From Adiantum capillus-veneris (lineage: Eukaryota; Streptophyta; Polypodiopsida; Polypodiales; Pteridaceae), in NCBI GenBank assembly GCA_014529385.2, contig CM043966.1, positions 89,248,587 to 89,312,586 on the forward strand: a stretch of DNA of 64,000 bases. The letters run 5' to 3'. The first letter of the stretch is position 1, and each line of letters begins with the position of its first letter. The notes under the pieces are model-generated. The model was not told the origin of the DNA. It searched no databases and saw nothing but the letters and a program-made list of their open reading frames with translations. Positions 23,202 to 34,700 of the stretch are shown here, piece after piece. The position numbers were made by a program, and so were the translations under genes.

Positions 23202-23252
<51 letters not shown>
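23202..23252. repeat. (GA)n microsatellite
   Basis: Uninterrupted GA array of about 25 units. Confidence 0.97.
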
Positions 23253-23253
<1 letters not shown>

Positions 23254-23813
23254 ATGTGATAGAAAAAGGGAAAAAACTTATTGCTACCTTGTAAGAGAGA
23301 CCTACTTTTTGTCAAGAGAATGTTTCCACATCAATTAACAAATGTCATTCATCATTCTGATCGAGGAATAAGATAAGGGTATTACACGTGAATTTATGAG
23401 GTGCACACCAAAAAGGAAAAGGATAATTACTTTGCCTTGGACTAATTATTGTCATTGAATCATATTGAGAGCTAAGTGACATACATGGATGTTCAAAGGT
23501 GAAAGTGATCCTAATGTAACCTTGGGTATTTACTCACGAGACCCTCAACTGTGTCATGATTTGAGGTACAACTCAAATGCCATGCAAAAATATTTGTCAC
23601 ACAAATAAGTGGCCACATATGTACTTACTTTACTTGGCCATTCCCTCATAATACCTGCTCCCCAATGGCTCCCAGTATATGTCGGTTGCCAAGGGGTTGC
23701 AGACATTACTAAGTGTCCATTCCCTACCCCAACTTATTCACTCTTATTAGGATTATTAGGAGTTGGATCAACTTCTACTATGACATGGTCAATGCTATGG
23801 AGAAAGACTTGAT

Positions 23814-24678
23814 CTATTGATCATCTTTTGGAGATTTGGGACGCGTTGCTGAATATAGTCCAACTCCAACTCCAATGGCAGCTACTGTTGTCACTCCGAC
23901 TAAGCCGGCTATCCCTACGTTATGTGGGATAACTGTAATGGCATTATTGAGTTTTTGTTCTGCAACTTCAAGCACTTTCCCCAAGCGATTCCGAACATTT
24001 TTATTAAAATCCTCAACACCATCTTGAAGGTTCTTCAAAAGGTCACGCACAACAGCCGCAGCATACTGCCAACAATTGGCTGTAATCGTGTCGTAGTTTG
24101 GAGGCTGTTGCTTCATTACCTGCAACACCTGCATTTAGGGCAAAGACTCAGACTTCAAAGGGAAAGCTGAGAGCTGGCCGGAGGCACACACCTTCACTAC
24201 CTACGGCAAGAAAGAATGTGAAGCTGACCTCTTGGAGGCGGATTGGCCTGCTGAAGCACTTGAACTTGACGTCCTGGTCGGGCTGGAAGCGAAAGTTGCG
24301 CATCCAGCGGATGAAGATGCCGCTGGCCTGCTCTTCCTTGTCGGTGGTGTCTTCGGCCATGGCCTTCTCGGCCACAATGTGGAGCAGCGTGCCCTGCTGC
24401 CCATCCTTCAGCTCCACGACAACTGCATCATGGTTCAGCAGCCCCCTCCGCCCATCTTCACCGGCGCCCAGAGCGGTGGAGCGAATATACACGTTCTCAA
24501 CCGTCAGACTCTCGCACTCGTCCAGCCTCTGGTACCTCCGCTCACCCATCTCCGACCTCAGGTAATCAAATACATCCGTGTCGGGTAAGCCCGCGGTTTT
24601 GATTAAAAACGGGCTCACGACACGCACCGCGTCAATGCTAGACGTTCCAACTCTCTGGACGAAGCTGGAGCTCTGCAT
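23814..24678 (-). CDS. Putative LRAT-like (H...NC papain-fold) membrane-anchored protein
   Basis: Two exons on the minus strand: 24678-24205 and 24128-23814, joined in phase at GCC|GTAGGT and CAG|GTG, giving about 263 residues. Exon 1 is relatively GC-rich and holds LLNHDAVVVELKDGQQGTLL. Exon 2 holds PPNYDTITANCWQYAAAVV and ends with a hydrophobic stretch VGIAGLVGVTTVAAIGVGVG before a short basic tail. A His followed by beta-strand residues, then an NC motif in a helix, then a C-terminal membrane segment is the layout of LRAT/HRASLS-type acyltransferases or hydrolases of the NlpC/P60 fold. That comparison is from memory of the family, and substrate and activity are unknown. A (GA)n tract lies just upstream, in the likely 5' leader. 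This is the only gene in the window that looks like an intact host gene. Confidence 0.65.
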
Positions 24679-24721
<43 letters not shown>

Positions 24722-24854
24722 AGAGTCTACACGATCCCTCCAATGGACAGGCTGTGATAAGCTTCCTATATTGTAGCTGCCGCTGGCCCTGACTAAAAAT
24801 TGACCAGCGAAGTTGCAGTGTGGAGCTTTCAAGCCAGCGATGACGAGGTCAGCC

Positions 24855-24893
<39 letters not shown>

Positions 24894-26164
24894 GACCCAG
24901 CTACTGCCAATGCCAATATATCTGTTTCAGCGAACGCGGGGAGTCGTCCGCCCGTCTCTAGTGTATTGAAAAAATATTTTGGCAACTTGCAGGAATGAGG
25001 CTTGTACTCGAACCTCAACTCTCCAAGACGCGTACACGAGCAATCCTGCAGTCCCTAGTCCCGACGACCCAAAGCCTACTGACCCACGGACCACCACTCA
25101 CGATCTCCCACGTTTTAGAGCCTGCCACAGTGGTTCGGAAAACCGACCTGGCAAGTTCATCTTGAAGAAAACCAGCTATATTTTACACATTTCAGTGTAA
25201 AAACTGGCAAATCCTTCATACTTTGAATCCCCCCCCCCCCAATGCAAGCCCTAGCCCTACTGGCTCGTTCGTTGATTTATTCATTTACTTTGGAAGATTC
25301 CTTCCACCTGAGGCCTCCCACTTGAACCATTCGTTAAATCTTTGTATTCTTACCCTTCAAAAAGAGGATCTTACCCTTCAAAAAGAGGATGCAGGATTCG
25401 AACTCAACCTCAGAGAGGTCATAGCTCACATGGAGCCCTGCTACCTAGTCGAGCAGTGTTGCGCTGTTGTATGCTGTTGCCCAATTGTTTTGCTTTAAAA
25501 AAAATCCCTGTCTAACCCTTGTCGCACTACTGTTCTGCCACCGCCCCCGCCTCAATAGTGCTGTGTCAATGCGCCTGCCTTCACCTCACTTCCATCGTCA
25601 CTCGGTGCCTCCTGCGTCGATCGCCACCTACCTACAGCGGGCCCATGACACCCCTTCCCTTTTGTGCCACAGGGGATCTTCCCCGATTCTCACTAATAAC
25701 ATATTAAAAAAGATTGGGTCTCCCCTGTTGGGCCAGCGATAGCCCTCGTCTCATTCTTCGGCTTTTGCCTTACTCGCGGTGGCTACTCTTAAAAAACTAG
25801 TCTTGCTTGCAATTGGTTTGCATTGCCAAAGATATTTGTTGATATGGATTCTTACTCTTATAATGGAGAGAGGGCCTCTAGGAGATAGAAGGAAAGTGCC
25901 ACGTGGTGGCTTCAGAGTTGAAACTTGAGACCACAAAATTTACCGCAATCTACATCTACATAAAATAATAAAAACGGTTTCTATCTACCAAACGTCGTTC
26001 CGTAAAACCTCTGATCACAGGATGTGCATGTAGAGAAGTGTCTCATGAATTGTTTCTTTGCAGTGCGCACCTTCTCCATTGCCAAGTAACTCTTCTTGAA
26101 TTCTCTTGCTTTCATTGAGTTTTTGAAAAATGAGGTATCTGAACGGCTTGCCTTCCATGTCTCG

Positions 26165-26223
<59 letters not shown>

Positions 26224-26403
26224 TACAGGTTGCATCTCTCGCTTGAAGCTTCTCATGCTTTCAAGCGAGAGATGCAACCTTTAGCAACCTTTAAAGCGAG
26301 AGATGCAACCTGCAGGTGTCTCTCTCTCTCTCTCTCTCTCTCCCCCCCCCCCCCCTAATAGGTCGAGGCTATGAAAAGTTTTGGGGATGGCTGTTTGATA
26401 TGT

Positions 26404-26447
<44 letters not shown>

Positions 26448-26542
26448 GCCTATTGCCCAGTGCTAACCTTCCTCTGTCGGATGTACAACCTTGGAGCCCT
26501 TCATCTCTGCGGGCTCAAAATTCTTTCACCACCTCTAGCACC
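24679..26542. other. Intergenic, microsatellite-rich
   Basis: CT at 24680-24719 (probable leader of the LRAT-like gene), GA at 24858-24889, GA at 26169-26219, CT at 26319-26341 and 26408-26443. There is a short duplication CCCTTCAAAAAGAGGAT at 25359 and 25376, and a hairpin at 26227-26280. No protein homology recognised. Confidence 0.6.
26169..26341. repeat. GA array, hairpin, CT array (foldback arrangement)
   Basis: A 51-bp GA array is followed by perfect 21-bp inverted arms AGGTTGCATCTCTCGCTTGA(A) at 26227-26247 and 26260-26280 with a 12-nt spacer. A third arm copy AAGCGAGAGATGCAACCT follows near 26291, then a CT array and a poly-C run. GA and CT tracts can pair, extending the foldback. 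Confidence 0.85.
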
Positions 26543-26551
26543 TGCAACCCT

Positions 26552-26792
26552 TGGGGAGGTCACGTAAGAAAAATGTAACCTATCACGTGAGTTCAATAAA
26601 AGGGTATATAAAGTTCTTGAAACTTATAGAAATATATATATAGAAGGATACCATTTTTTCAAAGTAAAAAAAACCTTACAGATTTCAAAAGAAAAGGGTA
26701 CATTATATTCCAAAAAAAATGATAAGAGGTTTTACAAACATGTTTTGAACGCACGTGATATGGTAGTTTTACACATGGTGAACCCCTCGAGC
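26552..26792 (-). mobile_element. MITE-A, Mutator-like, 241 bp
   Basis: Homologous in reverse orientation to 59266-59510. Imperfect TIRs of about 45 bp (GGGGAGGTCAC, with TATCACGTG further in, and GTGAACCCC at the other end). Flanked by a 9-bp direct duplication TGCAACCCT (26543-26551) and TACAACCCT (26793-26801), one mismatch. 9-bp duplications are typical of Mutator-like elements. The interior is AT-rich and non-coding. Confidence 0.88.
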
Positions 26793-26911
26793 TACAACCC
26801 TACACAAATGTGTTCTGTTCATATTGTGTGCAAGCCCTTAATTACATCACCTGCCACCAATAGGCTGTGCCGGACAACTAATCAACCGTCTTTGGTTAGC
26901 GACCAATCTTG

Positions 26912-26973
26912 TGTTGGAACGAGGGGCTATGGGGGATGCAGCCTGAGGGAAGCCATGGCGTGGAGGAAGCACA

Positions 26974-27047
<74 letters not shown>

Positions 27048-27223
27048 CGATACAGTAAAAATAACGCTTCTTCTTATTTTTTGATTGATGTGTAGCCTTT
27101 TACATATATAGGCATACTTGCCATGCAAAAGAGACTCAACTCTAACTGAGGTTATCCTGCATGCTATAGGGGCCTGTTCCCACTAGTTGACATCAGACAT
27201 AATTTGGGCTTGAATACCCAACA
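26912..27223 (-). repeat. 3' LTR with (CA)n(GA)28 array
   Basis: 312 bp. The array at 26972-27044 is CA-rich, then about 28 GA units. Flanking LTR sequence matches 28483-28840. Confidence 0.95.
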
Positions 27224-27236
27224 ATCCTCCCCTCAA
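27224..27236 (-). promoter_or_regulatory. Polypurine tract of non-autonomous Copia
   Basis: Minus-strand TTGAGGGGAGGAT directly abuts the 3' LTR. Confidence 0.8.
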
Positions 27237-27619
27237 GCCTGAACTGAACAAGCAACTCATGATACCTCGAGTTTTTGGTGTACTCGTCAACCGTGAGTTT
27301 TAGGTTTTCTCACAACCAAGGATTTTTGGTTTATCCATAACCTGGTGCTAGGTCAGTAACCCCCCCTTGAACAGATAGGGTGTAGGTCAAAACATTAGCT
27401 ACCAAAAGTGGAGTTTTTGGTTCACTGCCAAACCTTGGGTTTAAGGTGTACCCAGTAACCTCATGAGCGTGCAAAAATGGGCTGAGAACTGATAAAATGG
27501 GAGGTCTTACCACTTATCTTTGTGGCAGTGTCTATAACCCGTACAAAATTTGGCATACAGTGAAATAGCATGACAATAACCGGCTACAAGGCTTTTGACA
27601 GGAAATATATGATTGTTTT

Positions 27620-28006
27620 TTACAATAGACTGTAGAAAAGCTGACATAAAATAGGACAAAACAAATAATGATGATGATAATCGGTTTCGAAAAACCAAAC
27701 ATGTCGATGTAAATTCATCTCGAAGGAAATCTGTCTTGGTTGTTGTGAGCATCGATGTCTGGTAATTCTTGAACAATGAAAGGTTGCATACATACCAATA
27801 TGTGTAGGCATAATACCAAAAGCTTGTTCGTCTTTCCTGTATAGCTCAGCAGATAGTGCTCTTGTAACTGCAGCGGATGTGCCGGATTCGTCGGCTGCGA
27901 GAGGCTTGACCACATTCCAAAGATTTTTCCGCATCAGATAGCCCTTTACTTTAATTTGCCAGGTGTGGAAACCGGATCCGTTGAATTTATCCACCTTCGA
28001 AGCCAT
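27620..28006 (-). pseudogene. Truncated Copia gag
   Basis: Opens with MASKVDKFNGSGFHTWQIKV and continues with YLMRKNLWNVVKPL and ELYRKDEQAFGI, the N-terminal gag signature of plant Copia elements. After about residue 70 (PTHIG) the frame runs into sequence without gag similarity, and no zinc knuckle is present. The remaining interior to 27237 is non-coding. Confidence 0.88.
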
Positions 28007-28468
28007 ATTTGACGCTTTATAGCTTTTGATTTGACGTCGTTTGAATTGTGCTCCGAGTCAGGGGTTTGTTCGATATTGAATTGCGGAGCCGAACAAAAAT
28101 CCCTTTGTGTGTTGAAAGCACTACCACAACCTTGATAGATTTTTACATGGGAAATCAACCCTTATGAAGAGGGTGGCCACTTTTGAGGAGGACAAAAGAC
28201 TGAAATTTGAGCCTTAGTATGGACTCAATATCAAGTTTTAATGAAGAACTCACGAAAAACAGCGAGCTGTGTACTGCGCAAACATGAAGATGATCATGGC
28301 GAGCAGGATATGCACCTCTTGGGGTTCTTGAAGAGACGAAAAATGCCCAACATGGCAGGGCGATCCTATTGATGCCGGGCTTGTCCCGTTTTGTGCAGGT
28401 CGATGGTGATGCCTTCCTGCTGTTAAGCGGCAGTACCCGCGCGTGACTTGTCGAGCGCCGAGGGCAAG

Positions 28469-28480
28469 GCTCTGATACCA
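28469..28480 (-). promoter_or_regulatory. Primer binding site (initiator Met tRNA)
   Basis: Minus-strand TGGTATCAGAGC, 2 nt from the 5' LTR. Confidence 0.93.
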
Positions 28481-28482
28481 AT

Positions 28483-28840
<358 letters not shown>

Positions 28841-28845
28841 TCTTG

Positions 28846-29444
28846 TAGGAGAGAATGCGGCTTCATTAGTGCACTTTGTCTTGGGGTTTGCGAGATAGAC
28901 AACATTGCAGGCTTTAAAGGAAATCTAAGTATGCCTTCGCTCAAAAGATTTCATTATATTGAAGAGCCCCTGTTCCTTACTCTCAGCGAAACAAGTGCCT
29001 GCATTCCACATGAGTAGTTCTCAGGTTTTTTAAAAACGAGATTTGAGCTCTTATGAAGGATTGATGTCGATCCGTTACTTTGAATACTAGTCACTAATGC
29101 AGCAAGTGCGAGCATACAAAATGGCCACTGCCATCATCCCATGGCGAATAGAGGAACGTGTGACTTTGCATGTTCTATTACGATCTGTGAATTATGAAAC
29201 ATCAACTTCGGAACGTCGAAAGCTGGCCTCCTTTTAGTTCATGCACTGTAACATATAAAACACTCTCTCTCACTTAGTTCTTATTAAAAGAAGCACTTTT
29301 CAACTCCCCTTGCCAAAAAAGAAGATTTTGTATATTCTCTCACTGTCTTCTCTATCTAAAACATGAGCCAACTCTTTCTCTTTCCCCCCCTTTTCTCTCT
29401 TGTCACTTCCACCTCCCAATCATTAAGAGGACATTCTATGTTGT
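28846..29444. other. Intergenic, nothing recognised
   Basis: About 600 bp of unique AT-rich DNA between the young Copia and the Tat-like element. No open frame with protein similarity. Confidence 0.6.
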
Positions 29445-30462
29445 TGAGGCGGTCCGGGGCGGGCAACAAGAGAGGCGACCTCTAAACACCCCTCAAGGCT
29501 CCTGTGCCGCTCAATTGGGACTGGGGCAACCACAAGCACAACACAAAAACAAACCCACAACCAAACCCAAACAAAATAGGGGCACCACCTAGTTATGGTA
29601 TGCGAACTAGGACGCAAAAGAGATTTTGTCACAACCAAGAAGATGCGCCACAAAACACACACAAGCAATCTCACACCAAGACACACACAAAATGGACCAG
29701 AGAGAGCTAGAGCAAAGGGAAGAGAGAGAGGAATGGATCTTGCATAATACCTTATTTGTGACTTGCAAATGGAGATGGTTCATTATGATGCTATCGTAGA
29801 GCTTGTACAAAACTAACTCAATGCTTAGTGAATGTTGAACATTGCTAACACACACACACTGTCTTAGGGTGTGGGAGACCTCTCACCACAATAGCCTCCT
29901 ACAATGGACACAAAATTGGCAATAAAAACACACTAAAACACTTTCTAAAACAAGATCAAACGATAGAAACTCAAAATACACAAGTCACCTTGAATTCACT
30001 AAACCGTATCGCACAAGGGGAAGGACGAAGATTTGAACGTCAAATCATGCGTTTGATGCACCAAACCTCAATTTATTGATGATGGAGGAACATATACAAT
30101 AGTGGTTATGAGATTTTGATCTCACGCTCTCTCACTTGCAATGTGTAGCTTGAAAGCTTCTCTCACACTAAGAGTGAAGCTCACAAAGTGGTTGCTACAC
30201 CTAAGTCTCTCCTCATGCATAGAGTGTTGGGGTGTTGTGTGAGATATTGTAGGTTGTTTTACAAGAAGGAGAGGGGCCTATTTATAGGTTGGAGACCCCT
30301 TATTAAGATTATTGGAAATCCTAATTTAATTACAAGCTAACAAATCACGATTATGATTTTTTGAATATCAAAACATTGCGGGCCTTCTTTGTCTGCTTGA
30401 TTCATGGATGTGGGCTCAAAAGAGAGCATTATTGATGGTAGATAAGGTGAAAGTAAAGTTTT

Positions 30463-30528
<66 letters not shown>

Positions 30529-31302
30529 AATATGCACATGTCTTGAGGTGAGGTGTCTTTTATGGTTAGGTCAATGGTGATTTTGTGTTAGTATGTTAAT
30601 GGTTAGTGTTAGTAATCACTAGAAAGTTAATGTTATATTTACAATGGGTAGTGAGGTGGATGGTTGAATAAAATGAGAAAATTTTTGTGATGGTGAAGCT
30701 TAAAGAAGTTCTTGACTTACTTGTGTGGGTTCTCAAAATGACTATCGATCTTCTTCTTCGTCTTCTCTTCTTTATGCCACCGCCGCCAAGGTTGATTATC
30801 GCGATGAAAATGGCAATTCGGTTGATGAGATCTATTAATTTGCAGAGATTAAGCATGGTTTACATGCTGAATTTTATGTATATAGAGAAGGGATAAGATG
30901 GAATTGTACTTTGGAAGTAATAGAGAGAGGCATAGAGATGGTGTATGTACATGGAGAGCTCATATGAGAGCTATGGAAGTAAGAGGGGAGGTTAATGGTG
31001 AAGAAGGTGAGAGAAACCATGAAAGGTACAGGTTTGAGTGAGAAATTGAGAGGAATGAGTGTGTGTGTGTGTGTTTAGAAGTATGGAAAGAGGTGAGAGA
31101 AGACTATGGGCTAAGAGGTGATTATTCAGCTCTTGGTCCACATTTTCTCTATTGACAACCGCTTCAAATTCGGAGTGGAGATGGATATAAAAAATCCCAC
31201 CAAAACACCTATTTTTCTTCCCAAAAAAGTCTTCAGTGGCGCCCCTTTTGTTGAATTTTCATATGGCTCCAAAGGTGAGCCCCTCTTTGCATGAGAGCAT
31301 GA
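29445..31302 (-). repeat. Tat-like left (3') LTR, first part
   Basis: Begins TGAGGCGGTCCGGGGCGGGC and aligns to 47791-49769. It contains a GA array at 30467-30524. Open frames inside are R-rich shadows of CT/GA-rich DNA and differ between the two LTRs, so no gene is called. Confidence 0.92.
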
Positions 31303-31324
31303 GGGTGGATGCATGAATAGGTGG
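31303..31324. repeat. Left TIR of 9.8-kb transposon
   Basis: 22-bp perfect inverted match to 41103-41124. Just inside, near 31360, lies TATAACCGGTACATAA, sharing the ACCGGT core of the internal arrays. Confidence 0.95.
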
Positions 31325-31429
31325 ACCAAAAACCTTGTCCCGGACAGAGGTTTTATAACCGGTACATAAAACCATCTCTATTAGTTCAATTCGATATATT
31401 CTTTTGAACAGCTTTTTAATTAGATATAG

Positions 31430-31600
31430 AATTTCCACAGCTTTTTGTTAAATATAGAAGACGGCTCTGTACCTCTTAACTATGCACGTCAGCCAGCTCT
31501 TTACACCATTACTATTTCCACGTCTCTTTTGCAAATATAGAAGACGGCTTTGTAGCTCTTAACTATGCACGTCAGCCAGCTCTTTGTCTTCCCGCTCTCT
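31430..31600 (+). repeat. Tandem duplication, about 90 bp, upstream of transposase
   Basis: AAATATAGAAGACGGCT, CTCTTAACTATGCACGTCAG and CCAGCTCTTT occur twice in direct order. Confidence 0.88.
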
Positions 31601-31743
31601 CGTTTTCCTGTCACTCTCTAACTCTCTGTGTAGGAGCACAGATTGCTGTTTTACTTTGTAGGCCTATCACACATCTATTGCTGTCATATACTGCTCTTGC
31701 TCTCTGTAGGCCTATCACCTTGCTCAATCTCTCCCTCTCTAGC

Positions 31744-34700
31744 ATGGAGCAAGAATCTCACACTGTATGTGATTGCTCTCAGCCTCACTGTGAACTGTGT
31801 GCTAGGTATGTTGTTGATGCGGTCAAGGAATATCATGCTAGGAGAAAGAGGGAGCAGCGTGCTAAGTGCTAAGAACAAGCTTGAGCAGGTAGCACGTGAG
31901 GAAGATAATGATCAAAATGGTGCTGATGATGCAAAGCATCAAAGACTTTGCAATGACCTTGTTATGCTCTTCAATCGGTGTACAAAGGCCCTCGATGTTG
32001 CATCACACTCAGATATTTTGTGCAAGTTTGTCAATCATCCTTCTCTTGGAGACCTTGAAATGCCCAAGGCACAAACAACCTTCATTGAAGCCATACGCAA
32101 CACAATAGATGCAATCAAATTACCCAAGAGCGGACAAGAGCTCTTTCTTAAAAGGTTCATCACCACAATGCTCATGAATGTTGAGTGTACATCTACCTCA
32201 AAAGTGAATGTTTCAGTTGCATCTAAGTTGCTAAATTTGCGCAAGAGGAACTTCATAGCTGCAAAGAATTGGTTGAGGGAAGCAGGTGATGGAAATTTGC
32301 CAATCTCTTTGTGTGCTCGACAGCCCATGGATCGTGGTTTCATAACACCTGATGAGAAAGAGTTGATCTTCTCTTTTTGGATGTCTAACACTCGTGTTTC
32401 ACCCAATAAGAAGGATGTGTGCAGAAAGCATATTGGAAGAAATTCATATGTCAAACATCCTGTGCATCTTCTTGAACAATCTCAGGTAATAACTTGCTTC
32501 ACTATATCCATTTTTGTTTTCTAATATTTGCATTCATGACCTATATTCACTATAAATGGGTTGATAAGAGTAGATATGAAATCGGATATGAAGGAAGTTA
32601 TAAATGGAAATAAGGGGAATCTGTATTTGGTCCTAGACTAAGAGTAGATAAATATTGGATGTGAAGGAGAATATAAATGGAAACATAGTTTTTATCATAC
32701 GCGTATGTTTGCTGAAACATACGTTTGCAGACGCATACTTTCACACGCGTATGATATGTATAAACTGGTTAGGTAAAAAACTGGTTTACATAACCATTAA
32801 AAATCTTTTAACACTTATTTCTCACTGGTATACATAGTGGTAGTGTTCACATGTACTCGTCAAGTGTTCACATGTACTGTTTGTCATGCCAGATATGTAA
32901 AAAACATATCTGTTTGAAAGGAAAATACTGGTTTACATATCCAGTAAATTTTTTTGTACACTTATTTCTCACTGGTATACATTGTGATTAAGTGCTCACA
33001 TGTACTGGTTAGGTAAATAACATACCGGTTTAAAATGAAAAGACTGGTTTACATCAGCAGTCAGAACATTTGAACTGGTTGACACTTATATACCACTGGT
33101 ACGTACCAAGGATATGTGTTCATTTTTTTTAACACATTTTTCTCACTGGTATACATCGTGGTTAAGTGCTTACATGTACTGGTTAGGTAAATAACATAGC
33201 GGTTTTAAATGAAAAGACTGGTTTACATAAGCAATAAGAACATTTGAACAAGTTGACACTTATATACCACTGGTACGTACCAAGGGCATGTGTTAATTTA
33301 TTTTAACACTAATTTCTCACTGGTATACATCGTGGTTAAGTGCTCACTTGTACTGGTTAGGTAAATAACATACCGGTTTTAAATGAAAAGACTGGTTTAC
33401 ATCAGCAGTAAGAGCATTTGCACTGGTTGACACTTATATACCACTAGTACGTACCAAGGACACGTGTTCATTTTTTTAACCTTTATTTTTCAGTGGTACA
33501 CATCATGGGTAAGTGCTCACATGTACTGGTTAGGTAAATAACATACCGGTTTTAAATGAAAAGACTGGTTTACATCAGTAGTAAGAGCATTTGAACCGGT
33601 TGACACTTATATACCACTGGTACGTACCAATGACATGTGTTCATTTTTTTAAACACTTATTTCTCATTGTTATACATCGTGGTTAAGTGCTCACATGTAC
33701 TGGTTAGGTAAATAACATACCGGTTTTAAATGAAAAGACTGGTTTACATCAGCAGTCAGAACATTTGAACTGGTTGACACTTATATACCACTGGTACGTA
33801 CCAAGGACATGTGTTCATTTTTTAAACCCTTATTTTTCACTGGTACACATCATGGGTAAGTGCTCACATGTACTTGTTAGGTAAATAACATACCGGTTTA
33901 AAATGAAAAAACTGGTTTACATCAGCAGTAAGAACATTTGAACTGGTTGACACTTATATACCACTGGTACGTACCAAGGGCATGTGTTCATTCTTTTTAA
34001 CACTTATTTCTCACTGGTATACATCGTGGTTAAGTGCTCACTTGTACTGGTTAGGTAAATAACATACCGGTTATAAATGAAAAGACTGGTTTACATTAGC
34101 AGTAAGAACATTTGCACTGGTTGACACTTATATACCACTGGTACGTACCAAGGAAATGTGTTCATATATACTGGTTTACCTAACCAATTAAGTGAAAAAA
34201 CATAGTGGTTTGAAATAAAAATACTGGTTTATAGTAATGTAACAGTTTTCCTCAAAGATAATAAAAACTTGCAGTTTTCTTCAATGTTCTTTAACCATAT
34301 ATGTCTTTCATTGTAGGTGGAGCTCTTTCTCAACTTCAAAGAAAAATACCCTGAAATTGTAATAAGGCAGCGGGCGTTTGAGTACATGAAGCCATATTTT
34401 GTGCGGAAATTGAGAGACCGATAAACTTGCTGCTACATTTCACATGTTCAAATGTCCTTCCTAAAGGATGCCATAAATCACATGTGAAGTTCTGTATTCG
34501 GTCTGCATGGAAAATCTTGCCATTGTCAATGCAACATATGCAAAGACAATGGTGGATGCAAGGCACCAAAAAACCCTATCAAGAGTGTAACAGCCTTATT
34601 GGACTCTATACTGTGTCCAAAATCAGATACGTCCACCTTCCATGCTCTTGCCTGCTTGAGTGGTCAATGTAAAAGGTGTGGCCCGGATAAGTTAGACTTT

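Larger units (their letters stand above)
22280..23813. other. Intergenic, no gene supported
   Basis: AT-rich DNA with a three-copy tandem repeat (22444-22755) and a GA array (23202-23252). The 3' flank of the LRAT-like gene starts at about 23813. Confidence 0.6.

Noticed and set aside
23609-23812. Plus-strand frame of 67 codons beside the LRAT-like gene
   Set aside because: Lies in the 3' flank of the minus-strand gene, with no motif or splice support.
24638-25018. Minus-strand frame upstream of the LRAT-like gene
   Set aside because: Crosses two GA/CT arrays and has no similarity. More likely leader or intergenic.
30596-30856. Arg-rich frame in the Tat-like LTR, also at 49008-49241
   Set aside because: Shadow of GA/CT-rich LTR sequence. 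The two LTR copies do not preserve the same protein.
32830-34180. Regularly spaced repeats considered as a CRISPR-like array
   Set aside because: The whole 174-bp unit is repeated with no unique spacers, and the context is a eukaryotic intron. It is a tandem satellite.
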